Source of the DNA: Acidimicrobiaceae bacterium | GTDB taxonomy: Bacteria; Actinomycetota; Acidimicrobiia; Acidimicrobiales; RAAP-2 | Reading direction: 5' to 3' | Length of the DNA stretch: 48,021 nt | Assembly (NCBI GenBank): GCA_003153575.1 | Contig: PLZW01000009.1 | Location: 29,589-77,609 of the forward strand | Part shown: positions 1 through 8,130 of the stretch, piece after piece | Numbering within the stretch: position 1 is the first letter of the stretch | How the letters are laid out: the number at the start of each line of letters is the position of its first letter | Notes under the pieces: model-generated | Told to the model about the DNA's origin: nothing | Seen by the model: only the letters and a program-made list of their open reading frames with translations | The model's database searches: none | Made by a program: the position numbers and the translations under genes

Positions 1-173
1 TCGTAGATCTCGCTGATCTTGTGCAGCGACCGCGACGGGTTGTCGGCGACGATGACGATGCCCTGGGCGTAGGTGGTGGCCACCAGGGAGCGGCCCCGGG
101 CGATGCCCTTCTGCGCGTACTCGGCGCGGTCCTTCATCACCTGTTCGGGGGCCACGTAGTAGGGCATGGTCAT
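1..173 (-). CDS. prcA: 20S proteasome alpha subunit PrcA (N-terminal part, cut by window edge)
   Basis: The first 57 codons of a minus-strand gene run off the left edge. The translation begins [11 protein letters not shown], and further on reads [20 protein letters not shown], which matches the N-terminal helix H0 and first strands of actinobacterial PrcA. Alpha subunits form the outer rings of the proteasome and their N-termini gate the pore opened by the ATPase Mpa. The ATG at 173 overlaps the prcB stop in an ATGA arrangement, so the two are translationally coupled; a second in-frame ATG lies at 167. Identity is supported by the gene order pup-prcB-prcA. The rest of the protein cannot be judged. 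Confidence 0.93.
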   Translation of the reverse strand, partial: MTMPYYVAPEQVMKDRAEYAQKGIARGRSLVATTYAQGIVIVADNPSRSLHKISEIY

Positions 174-976
174 GGCTGACGACCCTCCGTCCGGCGCCGC
201 TCGATGAGGCTGGCGAACCGCTCGGCCACCTCAGCCTCGGGGACGGCGGCGAAGCCCTCGTCGGTGACGGTGGCGACCAGCGGGTAGATCCCGCGGATGA
301 GGTCGGGGCCACCGGTGGCCGAGTCCTCGTCGGCCGCCTCGTACAGCGACTGGATGGCCAACTCCACGGCCTCGTCACGGGACAGGCCGTCCCGGAAGCC
401 GAGCTTGACCGTGGTCCGGGCGTCGCGGCCGCCGGAACCGGTGGCGTTGTACTCGGTCTCTTCGTAGTGGCCGCCGGTCACGTCGTAGGTGAAGATCCGG
501 CCGGTCTGGCGGGCGAGGTCGTACCCGGCGTACAGCGGCACCACGGCGAGGCCCTGCATGGCCATGGGCAGATGCTCCCGGACCATCTGGCCCAGTTGGT
601 TGGCCTTGCCCTCGAGGCTCAGGACCACGCCCTCCACCTTCTCGTAGTGCTCGAGTTGGGTCTGGAAGAGACGGACCATCTCGACGGCCGGCCCGGCGGC
701 CCCGGCGATGGCCACGGCCGAGTAGCGGTCGGCCGGAAAGACCTTCTCCATGGCCCGGTGGGCGATGGCGTGTCCCTCGGTGGCCCGCCGGTCGCCCGCC
801 ATGACCACGCCGTCGGCGTAGCGCAGGGCGACCACCGTGGTGCCGTGGCGGAACCCCTCGGCCGGGGCCGCGCCCGTCGAGCTGACCAGCGGGTGGGTGG
901 GGACGCGGAGGCGACGCATGAGACCGGCGAAGTCCGGGCCGGGATCCTCGGTGGTCGAGAAGAGGGGCAGGCTCAC
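170..976 (-). CDS. prcB: 20S proteasome beta subunit PrcB, with propeptide
   Basis: This is the catalytic subunit of the actinobacterial 20S core particle, 268 aa. Residues 1-45 form a propeptide ending in HG, and self-cleavage should expose Thr46 ([17 protein letters not shown]) as the N-terminal nucleophile. The other two catalytic positions of the Ntn-hydrolase fold are where expected: Asp62 (Thr1+16, in AGDRRAT) and Lys78 (Thr1+32, in AMEKVF). The start is GTG, 5 bp after the pup stop, and the end overlaps prcA by ATGA, so pup, prcB and prcA look like one operon. Pupylated proteins delivered by Mpa are degraded here. Length and propeptide size are normal for the family. Confidence 0.96.
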   Translation of the reverse strand: MSLPLFSTTEDPGPDFAGLMRRLRVPTHPLVSSTGAAPAEGFRHGTTVVALRYADGVVMAGDRRATEGHAIAHRAMEKVFPADRYSAVAIAGAAGPAVEMVRLFQTQLEHYEKVEGVVLSLEGKANQLGQMVREHLPMAMQGLAVVPLYAGYDLARQTGRIFTYDVTGGHYEETEYNATGSGGRDARTTVKLGFRDGLSRDEAVELAIQSLYEAADEDSATGGPDLIRGIYPLVATVTDEGFAAVPEAEVAERFASLIERRRTEGRQP

Positions 977-981
977 CGGGG

Positions 982-1176
982 CTACTCCCCGCCCTTCTGC
1001 ACGTAGTTCCGCACGAACTCCTCGGCGTTGTCCTCCAGGACCTCGTCGATCTCGTCCAACAGGTCGTCGAGCTCTGCCTTCAGCTTCTCGCCCGCAGCCG
1101 AACTGGCTGGCACCTCGTCGACCTCCTCGTCGGTGCGCTCGGTCGCCTGCTTCTTCTTCAGTTCTCGCTCTGCCAT
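982..1176 (-). CDS. pup: Prokaryotic ubiquitin-like protein Pup
   Basis: This 64-residue protein is highly charged and predicted to be largely disordered, and it ends in QKGGE. Pup is attached through the side chain of its last residue to lysines of target proteins by PafA, marking them for the proteasome. The conserved C-terminal half ([20 protein letters not shown]) is the segment that forms a helix on binding the Mpa coiled coil. Here the last residue is already Glu, so deamidation by Dop is not needed before ligation. A good ribosome binding site (AGGAG) lies about 7 nt before the ATG. It is followed directly by prcB; pafA is not in the window. Confidence 0.96.
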   Translation of the reverse strand: MAERELKKKQATERTDEEVDEVPASSAAGEKLKAELDDLLDEIDEVLEDNAEEFVRNYVQKGGE

Positions 1177-1213
1177 CGTTCCACTCCTCTCGCTCCTCGT
1201 CGCCGGTCGGTAC

Positions 1214-2707
1214 TCAACTGCTCAGTCGGTCGACCAACTCGGCCGGGCTCGAGCAACTGTCCAGTAGTGCTTCGACATGTTCCGCCGTTCCCTTCAGCGG
1301 ATCCATCATAGGGACGCGCCGGAGGGGGTCCGATCCGAGGTCGAAGACGAGAGAATCCCAGTTGGCGGTGGCCACCGAGGCGGGCCAGCGCTTGAGGCAC
1401 TGCCCTCGGAACCAGGCCCGCGTGGTGCGGGGCGGGTCCACCACGGCTGAGGCCACCGACGCCTCGGTCACCAACTTCTCGGTGTCCAACCGGGCGAACA
1501 GCGAACGGGACGGGCGCAGATCGTGGTACTGCAGATCCACCGCCGCCATGCGGGGGTCGTCCCACCCGCAGCCGTGCCGGCCGCGGTAGGCCTCGAGCAG
1601 GTGCAGTTTGGCCACCCAGTCGACCTGGCGGGACAAGGTTGACGGATCGGTCTCCAGTCCGTTCAGCACCTGTTCCCAGCGGTCGAGTATCGCGTCGCCG
1701 ATCTCCGCCTCACCCAAGCAGTCGAGACCCCGGTCGTCGGCATACTTGCGGGCCACCGAGTACAACTCCCATTGAATGCCGAGGGCGGTGGCCGTCGACC
1801 CGTCGGCCATCTGCAGCGGTTGCGAGAAGGTGCGGTCCACGGCCACCGCGTGGATGGCCCGGACCGGGTCCGCCAGGGCCAAGCTGCGGCTGGGCGACAC
1901 GTCGTCCTCGATCATGGCCAGCACCAGCGACGTGGTGCCGAGCTTGAGGAAGGTGGCCACCTCGGCCAAGTTGGCGTCGCCCACGATGACGTGCAGCCGC
2001 CGGTAGCGGTGGGGGTCGGCGTGGGGCTCGTCCCGGGTGTTGACGATCGGGCGCTTGAGGGTCGTCTCCAGGCCCACCTGCTCCTCGAAGAACTCGGCGC
2101 GTTGGGACAGCTGGAAGTCGACCGACCCACCCTCGTGGAAGGCCGTCTCGCTCCCCACCTTGCCGGCACCGCAGTAGAGCTGGCGGGTGACGAAGTGGGG
2201 CGAGATGCCGGCCACGATCCGGCTGAACGGGGTCTCGCGGTCCATGAGGTAGTTCTCGTGGCAGCCGTACGAGTTGCCCTTGCCGTCGGAGTTGTTCTTG
2301 TAGACCACCAGGTGCGAGCCGTCGTGGAGGGAGGCGTCGGCCGCCTCCATGGACCGCACCACGATGGCCTCGCCCGCCCGGTCGTAACGCACCGCTTCGA
2401 GGGCGTCACGGCACTCCGGGGATGAGAACTCGGGATGGGCGTGGTCGACGTAGTACCGGGCACCGTTGGTCAGGACCGTGTTGACCAGGTGGGTCTCGAC
2501 CAACGGGGGCATGGCGCCCTCTTTGACCTCGCCGCGGGCGTCATTGCCCGGGGCTTCGTCCTCGAAGTCCCAGCCCGTCTGCTGGCGGGCCACGTCGCGG
2601 GCGTAGGCATTGATGAGGACGGACGAGGCCGCGATCGGGTTGGGGTCGCCGTTGACCACCTGGATCCCGTATTCGGTCTCGATGCCGCAGACCTTCGCAA
2701 TGGCCAT
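1214..2707 (-). CDS. dop: Depupylase / Pup deamidase Dop
   Basis: This 497-aa member of the carboxylate-amine ligase-like family removes Pup from substrates, and deamidates Pup-Gln where that form exists. It is Dop rather than the ligase PafA because it has the Dop start (GIETEYGIQ, then PNPIAAS) and the Dop-specific loop region (WDFEDEAPGNDARG, about residues 46-59). The likely catalytic aspartate is Asp88 in YYVDHAHPEF. Because Pup here ends in Glu, depupylation is the probable main job. The ATG has no ribosome binding site, but a TAGGGT box at 2715-2720 lies 7 nt upstream, suggesting a leaderless transcript in addition to read-through from mpa 48 bp upstream. Confidence 0.94.
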   Translation of the reverse strand: MAIAKVCGIETEYGIQVVNGDPNPIAASSVLINAYARDVARQQTGWDFEDEAPGNDARGEVKEGAMPPLVETHLVNTVLTNGARYYVDHAHPEFSSPECRDALEAVRYDRAGEAIVVRSMEAADASLHDGSHLVVYKNNSDGKGNSYGCHENYLMDRETPFSRIVAGISPHFVTRQLYCGAGKVGSETAFHEGGSVDFQLSQRAEFFEEQVGLETTLKRPIVNTRDEPHADPHRYRRLHVIVGDANLAEVATFLKLGTTSLVLAMIEDDVSPSRSLALADPVRAIHAVAVDRTFSQPLQMADGSTATALGIQWELYSVARKYADDRGLDCLGEAEIGDAILDRWEQVLNGLETDPSTLSRQVDWVAKLHLLEAYRGRHGCGWDDPRMAAVDLQYHDLRPSRSLFARLDTEKLVTEASVASAVVDPPRTTRAWFRGQCLKRWPASVATANWDSLVFDLGSDPLRRVPMMDPLKGTAEHVEALLDSCSSPAELVDRLSS

Positions 2708-2755
2708 GCGGGCGACCCTACCCTCGACCCGGGGTCCAGTGGCACCCCCCAGGCG

Positions 2756-4534
2756 TCAGAGGTACTGGCCCGTGCCCACCCGTTCGATGGAGCGCCCGCC
2801 GGTCGTCTCCTCGCGGTCGCTGATCAGGGTCCGGATGTAGACGATGCGCTCGCCCTTCTTGCCGGAGATCTTGGCCCAGTCGTCCGGGTTGGTGGTGTTC
2901 GGGAGGTCCTCGTTCTCCTTGTACTCCTGGCGGATCGAGTCGAAGAGGTCCTGGGTGCGGATGCCCCGACCCTCGTTGGCGATGGTCCGTTTGATGGCCA
3001 GCTTCTTGGCCCGGCGGACGATGTTCTCGATCATGGCCCCCGAGCTGAAGTCCCGGTAGTAGAGGACCTCCTTGTCGCCGTTCTGGTACGTCACCTCGAG
3101 GAACCGGTTCTCCTCGTCGTCGCGGTACATCTCGGCGACGGTGGACTCGATCATCACCTGGGTGGCCTTGGCCGGGTCGCCGCCCCCGAGGGAGCGGACC
3201 TCGTCGGCGTCGAGTGGCAGGTCCGGGGTGAGGTAGCGGCCGAAGATCTGGGCGGCGGCGGTCTCATTCGGCCGCTCGATGCGGATCTTCACGTCGAGGC
3301 GGCCGGGTCGGAGGATGGCCGGATCGATGAGGTCCTCCCGGTTGGAGGCGCCGATCACGATGACATCCTTCAGTGTCTCCACGCCGTCGATCTCGGCGAG
3401 CAGCTGGGGGACGATGGTCGACTCCATATCGGAGCTGATGCCGGTGCCACGGGTGCGGAACAGCGAGTCCATCTCGTCGAAGAACACGATGACGGGCACA
3501 CCCTCCTCCGACTTCTCCCGGGCCCGCTGGAAGACCAGGCGGATCTGGCGCTCGGTCTCCCCCACGTACTTGTTGAGGAGCTCGGGTCCCTTGATATTGA
3601 GGAAGTAGCTCCGGGTGTTGGTGTTGCCGGTCACTTCGGCCACTTTCTTGGCCAGCGAGTTGGCCACCGCCTTGGCGATGAGGGTCTTGCCGCAGCCAGG
3701 AGGGCCGTACAGCAGGATGCCCTTCGGGGCCGGCAGCTTGTGCTCGGCGTAGAGCTCCCGGTACAGGTACGGCAGCTCGACGGCGTCGGTGATCGCCTCG
3801 ATCTGGTCGTCGAGACCGCCCACGTCGGCGTAGGTGACGTCGGGCACCTCTTCGAGGACCAGCTCCTCCACTTCGGGGCGGGCCAGCTTCTCGATCAGGA
3901 GGCCGGTGCGCGACTCCATCAGGATGGTGTCGCCGGCCCGCAGCTTGACACCGATGAGGGCGTCGGACAGCTCGGCCACCCGCTCCTCGTCGGCCCGTCC
4001 GAACACCAGGGCGCGGGTGCCACCTTCGAGCAGTTCCTTCAGGACCACGACCTCGCCCTGCCCCTCGCCCTCGCGGGCCAGGATCACGTTCAGCGACTCG
4101 TTGAGGACGACCTCGTTGCCGCGTTGCAGCTCCGTCGTCTCGATGTCCGGATGGAGGGACACCCGCATCTTGCGACCGCCCGAGAACACGTCGACGCTCC
4201 CGTCGTCGTTGGTGCCGAGGAAGGTCCCGTAGGCCGAGGGGGGCTGCGTCAGCTTCTCCACCTCGTCGCGGAGGTTGGCGACGTGCTCCTTGGCCGTCTG
4301 GAGCGTGAAGGTGAGCTTCTCGTTCTGGGACACGGCCTGGGCCAGCTGGCCCTTGGTCTCGAGGAGCTTCTCCTCGAGGGTCTGGACGCGGCGCGGGCTC
4401 TCCTGGAGCCGGCGGCGGAGGACCGTCACCTCCTCCTCGGCGGTCAGGGCCCGGGCCCGGAGCATCTCCAGATCGTCCTCGTCCGCCGCCCGGCGCTGGC
4501 CGTCGGCATCGTCGATATCAACCGTCGCAATCAC
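2756..4534 (-). CDS. mpa: Proteasome-associated AAA+ ATPase Mpa/ARC
   Basis: This hexameric unfoldase recognises Pup-tagged proteins and threads them into the 20S core. An N-terminal coiled coil (roughly residues 15-70) precedes the OB domains (about 75-215). The AAA+ module has Walker A GPPGCGKT (Lys283) and Walker B VFFDEMDS (Asp353, Glu354). The protein ends in GQYL, the C-terminal motif that docks into PrcA and opens the gate. I chose the GTG at 4534, giving 592 aa. An in-frame ATG at 4624 would add 30 unlike residues and lies upstream of the probable promoter (TAGGGT at 4563-4568). A tiny frame from 4557 ends in a GTGA overlap with this start. Confidence 0.94.
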   Translation of the reverse strand: MIATVDIDDADGQRRAADEDDLEMLRARALTAEEEVTVLRRRLQESPRRVQTLEEKLLETKGQLAQAVSQNEKLTFTLQTAKEHVANLRDEVEKLTQPPSAYGTFLGTNDDGSVDVFSGGRKMRVSLHPDIETTELQRGNEVVLNESLNVILAREGEGQGEVVVLKELLEGGTRALVFGRADEERVAELSDALIGVKLRAGDTILMESRTGLLIEKLARPEVEELVLEEVPDVTYADVGGLDDQIEAITDAVELPYLYRELYAEHKLPAPKGILLYGPPGCGKTLIAKAVANSLAKKVAEVTGNTNTRSYFLNIKGPELLNKYVGETERQIRLVFQRAREKSEEGVPVIVFFDEMDSLFRTRGTGISSDMESTIVPQLLAEIDGVETLKDVIVIGASNREDLIDPAILRPGRLDVKIRIERPNETAAAQIFGRYLTPDLPLDADEVRSLGGGDPAKATQVMIESTVAEMYRDDEENRFLEVTYQNGDKEVLYYRDFSSGAMIENIVRRAKKLAIKRTIANEGRGIRTQDLFDSIRQEYKENEDLPNTTNPDDWAKISGKKGERIVYIRTLISDREETTGGRSIERVGTGQYL

Positions 4535-4808
4535 CTCATTCGAGCAGGGTGCCTCACTTGCGACCCTACACCGGGCCGACCCCCGGATAGACGCTTCCCG
4601 CCCCTCTCTGGGGGGCGCCGGCACACCTGTGCTTCAGCAGGGGCGTCCGTCTGTCGATGGAGTACCTACAGCGGATAGCATGAGGCCAGCAACGGGCCCC
4701 GGCACCCCCTTTCGGAGTGCGACGGGATCGACCCCGTCGGCCGCCGGGAGCCCGAGCACACGGGTTCCACGCGTTCGAGCCGAGAGACATGTAGGAGAGA
4801 CACAGCTG
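4535..4808. promoter_or_regulatory. Divergent intergenic region between mpa and ferredoxin genes
   Basis: This 274-bp spacer must carry promoters for the whole proteasome operon (leftward) and the ferredoxin gene (rightward). Leftward, a TAGGGT -10-like box lies at 4568-4563, 28 nt before the mpa GTG. From 4557 to 4531 an 8-codon frame (GTG start, TGA stop) ends overlapping the mpa start. Rightward, TAGCAT at 4676-4681 is the best -10-like box. A GGAGAG ribosome binding site sits about 10 nt before the ferredoxin ATG. No convincing -35 elements are visible, and all assignments are by eye. Confidence 0.35.
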
Positions 4809-5045
4809 ATGAAGGTCTGGATCGACCAAGATCTCTGCACGGGAGACGGCCTCTGCGAGGAGATCGCGCCCGCGGTCTTCACCTTGCTCGACGACGGGTT
4901 GGCCTACGTCAAGGAAGGCGCCGACGTGCGGAACGAGCCGGGCGGTTCGGCCGGCATGGCCGCCGTCCCCGGCGACCTCGAGGACGCCGTGGTCGAGGCC
5001 TCCGAAGAGTGCCCCGGCGAGTGCATCTTCATCGAGCAGAGCTGA
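4809..5045 (+). CDS. Small ferredoxin with C-x2-D-x2-C cluster motif
   Basis: This 78-aa acidic electron carrier resembles the single-cluster ferredoxins common in Actinobacteria. The first ligand motif is CTGDGLC (Cys10, Asp13, Cys16). The second part is CPGEC (Cys68, Cys72). Asp takes the place of the usual middle cysteine, as in ferredoxins that hold a [3Fe-4S] cluster or a [4Fe-4S] cluster with an Asp ligand. The start MKVWIDQDLC follows a GGAGAG ribosome binding site. It is divergent from mpa and convergent with rpiA. The redox partner is unknown: P450s and other oxidoreductases are usual for the family, but none is nearby. An insert between residues 35 and 55 is Gly/Pro-rich and unlike the shorter relatives. 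Confidence 0.88.
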   Translation: MKVWIDQDLCTGDGLCEEIAPAVFTLLDDGLAYVKEGADVRNEPGGSAGMAAVPGDLEDAVVEASEECPGECIFIEQS

Positions 5046-5058
5046 ACGGGACCTGAAG

Positions 5059-5071
5059 GGCGCGCCGCGCC
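5059..5071. terminator. Short GC hairpin between convergent ferredoxin and rpiA
   Basis: GGCGC-gcc-GCGCC forms a 5-bp stem with a 3-nt loop in the 25-bp gap between two converging genes. It has no T-run and is short, so it is only a possible bidirectional terminator. Confidence 0.25.
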
Positions 5072-5799
5072 TACCCCTCGATGAGGGCGCGTTTCGGACT
5101 GGGCGCGAAGTACCCGGTGTCCCACACGCCCGCCACGCTCCTCACTCCGGCGTCGAGGTCGGCGGTGATCACCATCCCGTGGGGGAAGACCAGGTCGGCC
5201 AAGACGCCCCGGGACTCGGTGACGACCGGACCGTCCTTGCCCGTCCCGTGCCGCAGGGCCACGGGCACACCGGCCGCCGACTCGACGGCACGCACCGTCT
5301 CGAACAGACGTGACGGGTCCAGCTCGAGGGGCACCGGGCAGCCGCCGAGTGCGGGGACCCGCTTGGTGGTGTCCACCACGATCAGCTCGCGGCCGGCTGC
5401 GACCAGGACGGCGCGCTCCCGCCGCATGGCACCACCGCGGCCCTTGATCAACGCCCCGTCGGGGTCCACCTGATCGGCTCCGTCGAAGGCCACCACGACG
5501 GGACGATCACTAAGGTCGACGACAGGGAACCCGGCCGCCGTGGCGTACCACTCCATCTCGTAGCTCGTCGCCACGATGGCCACGCCGTCAGGGAGATCGG
5601 CGCGCCGGTCAGCCAGGGCCAGCAGCGTCAGGAACGAGGTCGACCCGGACCCGACCCCGACGCGGGGAGGCGCGTCGGGTGCGGCGTCCAGTGCGTCGCG
5701 GACGGCTGTGGCCGCGATGGCCGCCAGGGCCCGTTTGGCGTCGAGTGCGGCGATCTCCGACGGCCAACGGAGGCTGGCGTAGGGCTCGGCGGGACTCAC
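5071..5799 (-). CDS. rpiA: Ribose-5-phosphate isomerase A
   Basis: This enzyme interconverts ribose 5-phosphate and ribulose 5-phosphate in the pentose phosphate pathway. The 242-aa protein has the phosphate-loop-like GVGSGSTS (residues 48-55), the substrate motif DGADQVDP with both catalytic-site aspartates, LIKGRGGAMRRERAV containing the conserved Lys and catalytic Glu, and a typical GVWDTGYF end. The GTG at 5799 is chosen because GAGG lies 5 nt upstream. A longer reading frame from 5934 would simply translate the repeat at the end of trmI. It starts 10 bp after the trmI stop and is likely co-transcribed. The other pathway enzymes are encoded at 10.4-17 kb on the opposite strand. Confidence 0.85.
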   Translation of the reverse strand: MSPAEPYASLRWPSEIAALDAKRALAAIAATAVRDALDAAPDAPPRVGVGSGSTSFLTLLALADRRADLPDGVAIVATSYEMEWYATAAGFPVVDLSDRPVVVAFDGADQVDPDGALIKGRGGAMRRERAVLVAAGRELIVVDTTKRVPALGGCPVPLELDPSRLFETVRAVESAAGVPVALRHGTGKDGPVVTESRGVLADLVFPHGMVITADLDAGVRSVAGVWDTGYFAPSPKRALIEG

Positions 5800-5809
5800 G
5801 ACATCCTCG

Positions 5810-6796
5810 CTAGTCGTCCGAGTCGTCCAGATCGTCCGGTTCGTCCGGTTCGTCCGGATCGTCCGGATCGTCCGGTTCGGCCGTGCCTCCGACAGGGGGC
5901 ACCACCACCGGTGCCACCCATCCGACCGGGCCACCGGGACGGCTGCCCTGGTCTTCGGGCCGTAGCAGGCGGGCGGTGGTCAGGAATCCGGTGTGGCCGA
6001 CCATGCGGTGGTCGGGCCGGACCGAACGGTCCTCGATGTGCCACGTCCGGTGCAGCACTTCGAGGGTGGCCGCCATGCCGAAGGCACTGTCCTCGAGCGC
6101 GCCGCGGAACTGGGCCGTCTGGTTGATGGTGGGCAGGTAGGCGCAGATGAACCCGCCCGACCGGAGGGATGTCGTGGCGTGGGGAAGGACCCGCCACGGC
6201 TCGGGCAGGTCGAGGACGATGCGGTCGAGCCCCCGCTCCTCGATCCCCTCATAGACGTCCCGCAGCTCGACCCGGTAGTCGGCGTGCTCGCCCACCATGG
6301 CGACCACGTTGACCTGGGCCCGTTCGGCGAAGTCCTCCCGCAGTTCGTAGCCGACGACCGAGGCGCCGGCCCGCAGCAGGGCCATCGACAGCGCGCCGGA
6401 GCCCACGCCGGCCTCGAGGACCCGGACGCCGGGCGAGATGTCGGCCTCCATCAGGATGGCGGCCAGGTCCTTCGGATAGATGACCTGGGCCCCCCGGGGC
6501 ATCTTCAGCACCATGTCGGACAACGTGGGCCGCACGGCCAGGAAGCGGCTGCCGGTGGTGCCGAAGACGGTCGATCCCTCGTAGGCGCCGATCAGGTCGT
6601 TGTGGGCCACGATGCCCACGTGGGTGTGGAAGCCGGCGTCGGGGCGGAGGGTCACCAGGTACCGCCGCTGCTTGACGTCGACCAACAGGACCTTCTCCCC
6701 CGCCCGCAAGAGGCTCCGGTCGGCGGGATCGGCGTCGGCCGCGTCAGGCACCTCCGGATCCCCGACTCCCTCGTCGAATCCCCTTGCGGGGTCCAC
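5810..6796 (-). CDS. trmI: tRNA (adenine-58-N1)-methyltransferase TrmI
   Basis: This SAM-dependent enzyme methylates A58 in the T-loop of tRNAs. The N-terminal beta-rich domain (LRAGEKVLLVD...RRYLVTL) is followed by a Rossmann methyltransferase with motif I EAGVGSGALSMALL and motif IV DLPEPWRVL. Its presence beside mpa/dop/pup/prcBA is conserved: the same association occurs in Mycobacterium tuberculosis. I start it at the GTG at 6796, 5 bp after the upstream stop (328 aa); no good ribosome binding site is seen and other nearby GTG codons are possible. The C-terminus after the catalytic domain is an unusual Asp/Pro/Glu repeat encoded by tandem 9-nt units. rpiA follows at once. Confidence 0.9.
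   Translation of the reverse strand: MDPARGFDEGVGDPEVPDAADADPADRSLLRAGEKVLLVDVKQRRYLVTLRPDAGFHTHVGIVAHNDLIGAYEGSTVFGTTGSRFLAVRPTLSDMVLKMPRGAQVIYPKDLAAILMEADISPGVRVLEAGVGSGALSMALLRAGASVVGYELREDFAERAQVNVVAMVGEHADYRVELRDVYEGIEERGLDRIVLDLPEPWRVLPHATTSLRSGGFICAYLPTINQTAQFRGALEDSAFGMAATLEVLHRTWHIEDRSVRPDHRMVGHTGFLTTARLLRPEDQGSRPGGPVGWVAPVVVPPVGGTAEPDDPDDPDEPDEPDDLDDSDD
5812..5883. repeat. Tandem 9-nt repeat, eight units, encoding the acidic tail of TrmI
   Basis: Eight consecutive 9-nt units of the form g(a/t)tcgtccg run from 5812 to 5883. The first, second and last are slightly diverged. On the minus strand each unit encodes a DDP or DEP triplet, giving a polyacidic C-terminal tail to TrmI. Because the unit is a multiple of three, copy number can vary without a frameshift, as expected of a coding minisatellite. 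Confidence 0.9.
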
Positions 6797-6801
6797 GGCG
6801 G

Positions 6802-7014
6802 TCAGGAACCGGGGTTCGACGTCGGGCCGGAGCGGCCCGCGTTGATGACCAGGCGCTCCCCCGGCAACAGCTTGGTGCGGTAGACGACATCCTCGCTCCG
6901 GCGGGCCCGCAACACCATCCACAGGGCGGCGCCCACCACGAACCATGCGGTGTTGCGGCCGCGCATGCCCCGGCCGAAAGCCCGGACCTGCAGGTAGCGG
7001 AGGAGCGTCTCCAC
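6802..7014 (-). CDS. Small membrane-associated protein of the holin-linked trio
   Basis: This 70-aa protein has a hydrophobic stretch (TAWFVVGAALWMVL), basic residues on both sides, and the end motif VVYRTKLLPGERLVI. Short proteins of this type commonly follow a holin-like gene in actinobacteria, so I treat it as a conserved protein of unknown function. It starts with GTG at 7014, 4 bp after the upstream stop. It ends 5 bp before the chosen trmI start. Role unknown. Confidence 0.72.
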   Translation of the reverse strand: METLLRYLQVRAFGRGMRGRNTAWFVVGAALWMVLRARRSEDVVYRTKLLPGERLVINAGRSGPTSNPGS

Positions 7015-7018
7015 GGGC

Positions 7019-7231
7019 TCAGATCCGGCGGACTTCGACGATGGTGGAGCGACGCCGGCCACGGCGACGGCCGATCAGGTACACGATGGCCACGGAGGCC
7101 ACCACGACGGCCAGGCCGATGGCCATCGCCTGCGACCGGACCTCGTCGACCTCCTCGGTCACGCCACCGGTCATCTCCCGGAACTTGGCCTCGAGCTGGT
7201 CACGGGTGATCTTGTCCTCGGCCGTGCTCAT
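7019..7231 (-). CDS. Small single-pass membrane protein
   Basis: This 70-aa protein has a charged amphipathic N-terminal half (DQLEAKFREMTGGVTEEVDEVRSQ), one transmembrane helix (about residues 35-52) and a very basic tail (GRRRGRRRSTIVEVRRI). The N-terminus may form a coiled coil. The ATG at 7231 overlaps the upstream stop by ATGA, so it is translationally coupled to the holin-like gene. The family is recurrent in actinobacteria at this position but has no assigned function that I know of. Confidence 0.8.
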   Translation of the reverse strand: MSTAEDKITRDQLEAKFREMTGGVTEEVDEVRSQAMAIGLAVVVASVAIVYLIGRRRGRRRSTIVEVRRI

Positions 7232-7590
7232 GCCTGCTCCTTGTCCGACTCGGTGTTGGGGGTCTGGCCCCGGCCGACCGCCTTGACGGCCACGAAGGCG
7301 ATGAGGACGACGACCACGGTGCAGATCACATACGGGACCCACGACAGGTTGCCGGTGAACGTGCTGCCGGTCTCGGTCTGCAGGAAGCGCAGGAAGCCCA
7401 CGGCCAGGATGGCCAGGCCGATGGACAGGGCCACGGAGCCGGCCACGCCGAAGACGATGTAGCGCCCCAGCCCTTTGACCGGATCGAGCGTCTCCTGCTT
7501 GATGTAGTCGACGACGAGCTTGACGACTTCCTGGCTCTCGTCGCGCAGGCCGCTGAGCCCTCGACTGCCGTCCTTCCGGCCTTGCGCCAC
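7228..7590 (-). CDS. Phage holin family (Holin-X-like) membrane protein
   Basis: The protein has an amphipathic N-terminal segment (VVKLVVDYIKQETLDPVKG) followed by two transmembrane helices (FGVAGSVALSIGLAILAVGF and VPYVICTVVVVLIAFVAV). This layout matches the putative actinobacterial holin-X family, found in ordinary chromosomes and not a sign of a prophage. The GTG at 7590 follows AGGAGG by 3 nt and gives 120 aa; a GTG at 7611 would add 7 residues. It leads a three-gene set of small membrane proteins coupled by ATGA overlap. Actual holin activity is unproven. Confidence 0.82.
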   Translation of the reverse strand: MAQGRKDGSRGLSGLRDESQEVVKLVVDYIKQETLDPVKGLGRYIVFGVAGSVALSIGLAILAVGFLRFLQTETGSTFTGNLSWVPYVICTVVVVLIAFVAVKAVGRGQTPNTESDKEQA

Positions 7591-7719
7591 GTTCCTCCTC
7601 GGATGCTCCACCGGGCGCCGGCCGAGTGCCGGTGCCCCCGTCGACCGCCCACCATGCGCCCGTGGGCACGCCCGGCGGTCGGACGGCCCAACTCTAGCCA
7701 GCCGCGCCCGGCGTCCGGC

Positions 7720-8130
7720 TCAACCCCGCTCGGTGAAGAGGTACGTCGAACTGGCCCGGGCCACCACGCGTCCGGCGTCGTCGACCACCTCGGCCTCGGC
7801 GAAGGCCACCCGGGTGCCGCCCGACACGATCCGGGCCGTGCACTCGAGCGTGCTGCCCACACGGGCGGCAGCCAGGAAGCTGGTCTTCATCTCGACGTTG
7901 GCGGCAAAGATCTTGCGGCCCTCCCCCGTGGCGTAGGTGATCGCCGCCGACCCCATGGCGGAGTCGGCCATGGCCCCGACGAAGCCACCCTGGACGATGC
8001 CGGCCGGGTTGGCGAAGCGCTCATCGGCCCGCATCCGCCACACCGTCCGGCCGGGAACCGACTTGTCCACACACGTCATGCCGAGGGTCAACTCGCAGTT
8101 CGGGGGCACCTGGATGCGGGAGTCGGCCAC
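7720..8130 (-). CDS. PaaI-family hotdog-fold thioesterase
   Basis: This 136-aa protein is a probable acyl-CoA or aryl-CoA thioesterase. The family motif NPAGIVQGGFVGAMADSAMG lies near residues 55-74 and carries the active-site region of PaaI/COG2050 enzymes; the remainder follows the hotdog pattern (FAANVEMKTSFLAAARVGSTL, then FAEAEVVDDAGRVVA). The GTG at 8130 has no ribosome binding site, but a TATCGT box at 8142-8137 lies exactly 6 nt upstream, so the mRNA is probably leaderless. It is divergent from the bicupin gene. The substrate cannot be read from the sequence. Confidence 0.85.
   Translation of the reverse strand: MADSRIQVPPNCELTLGMTCVDKSVPGRTVWRMRADERFANPAGIVQGGFVGAMADSAMGSAAITYATGEGRKIFAANVEMKTSFLAAARVGSTLECTARIVSGGTRVAFAEAEVVDDAGRVVARASSTYLFTERG

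Noticed and set aside
4535-4624. Extended mpa start at ATG 4624
   Set aside because: The extra 30 residues are Arg/Pro/Cys-rich and unlike Mpa, and the probable -10 lies inside them.
2435-4678. Plus-strand open frame of 747 codons opposite dop and mpa
   Set aside because: High-GC shadow of well-identified genes, with no recognisable motif.
5800-5934. Extended rpiA start at 5934
   Set aside because: It would translate the 9-nt repeat into an Arg/Thr repeat; the GTG at 5799 has GAGG at good spacing.
7228-7590. Prophage remnant suggested by the holin-like protein
   Set aside because: No other phage genes are near, and this family is part of ordinary actinobacterial chromosomes.
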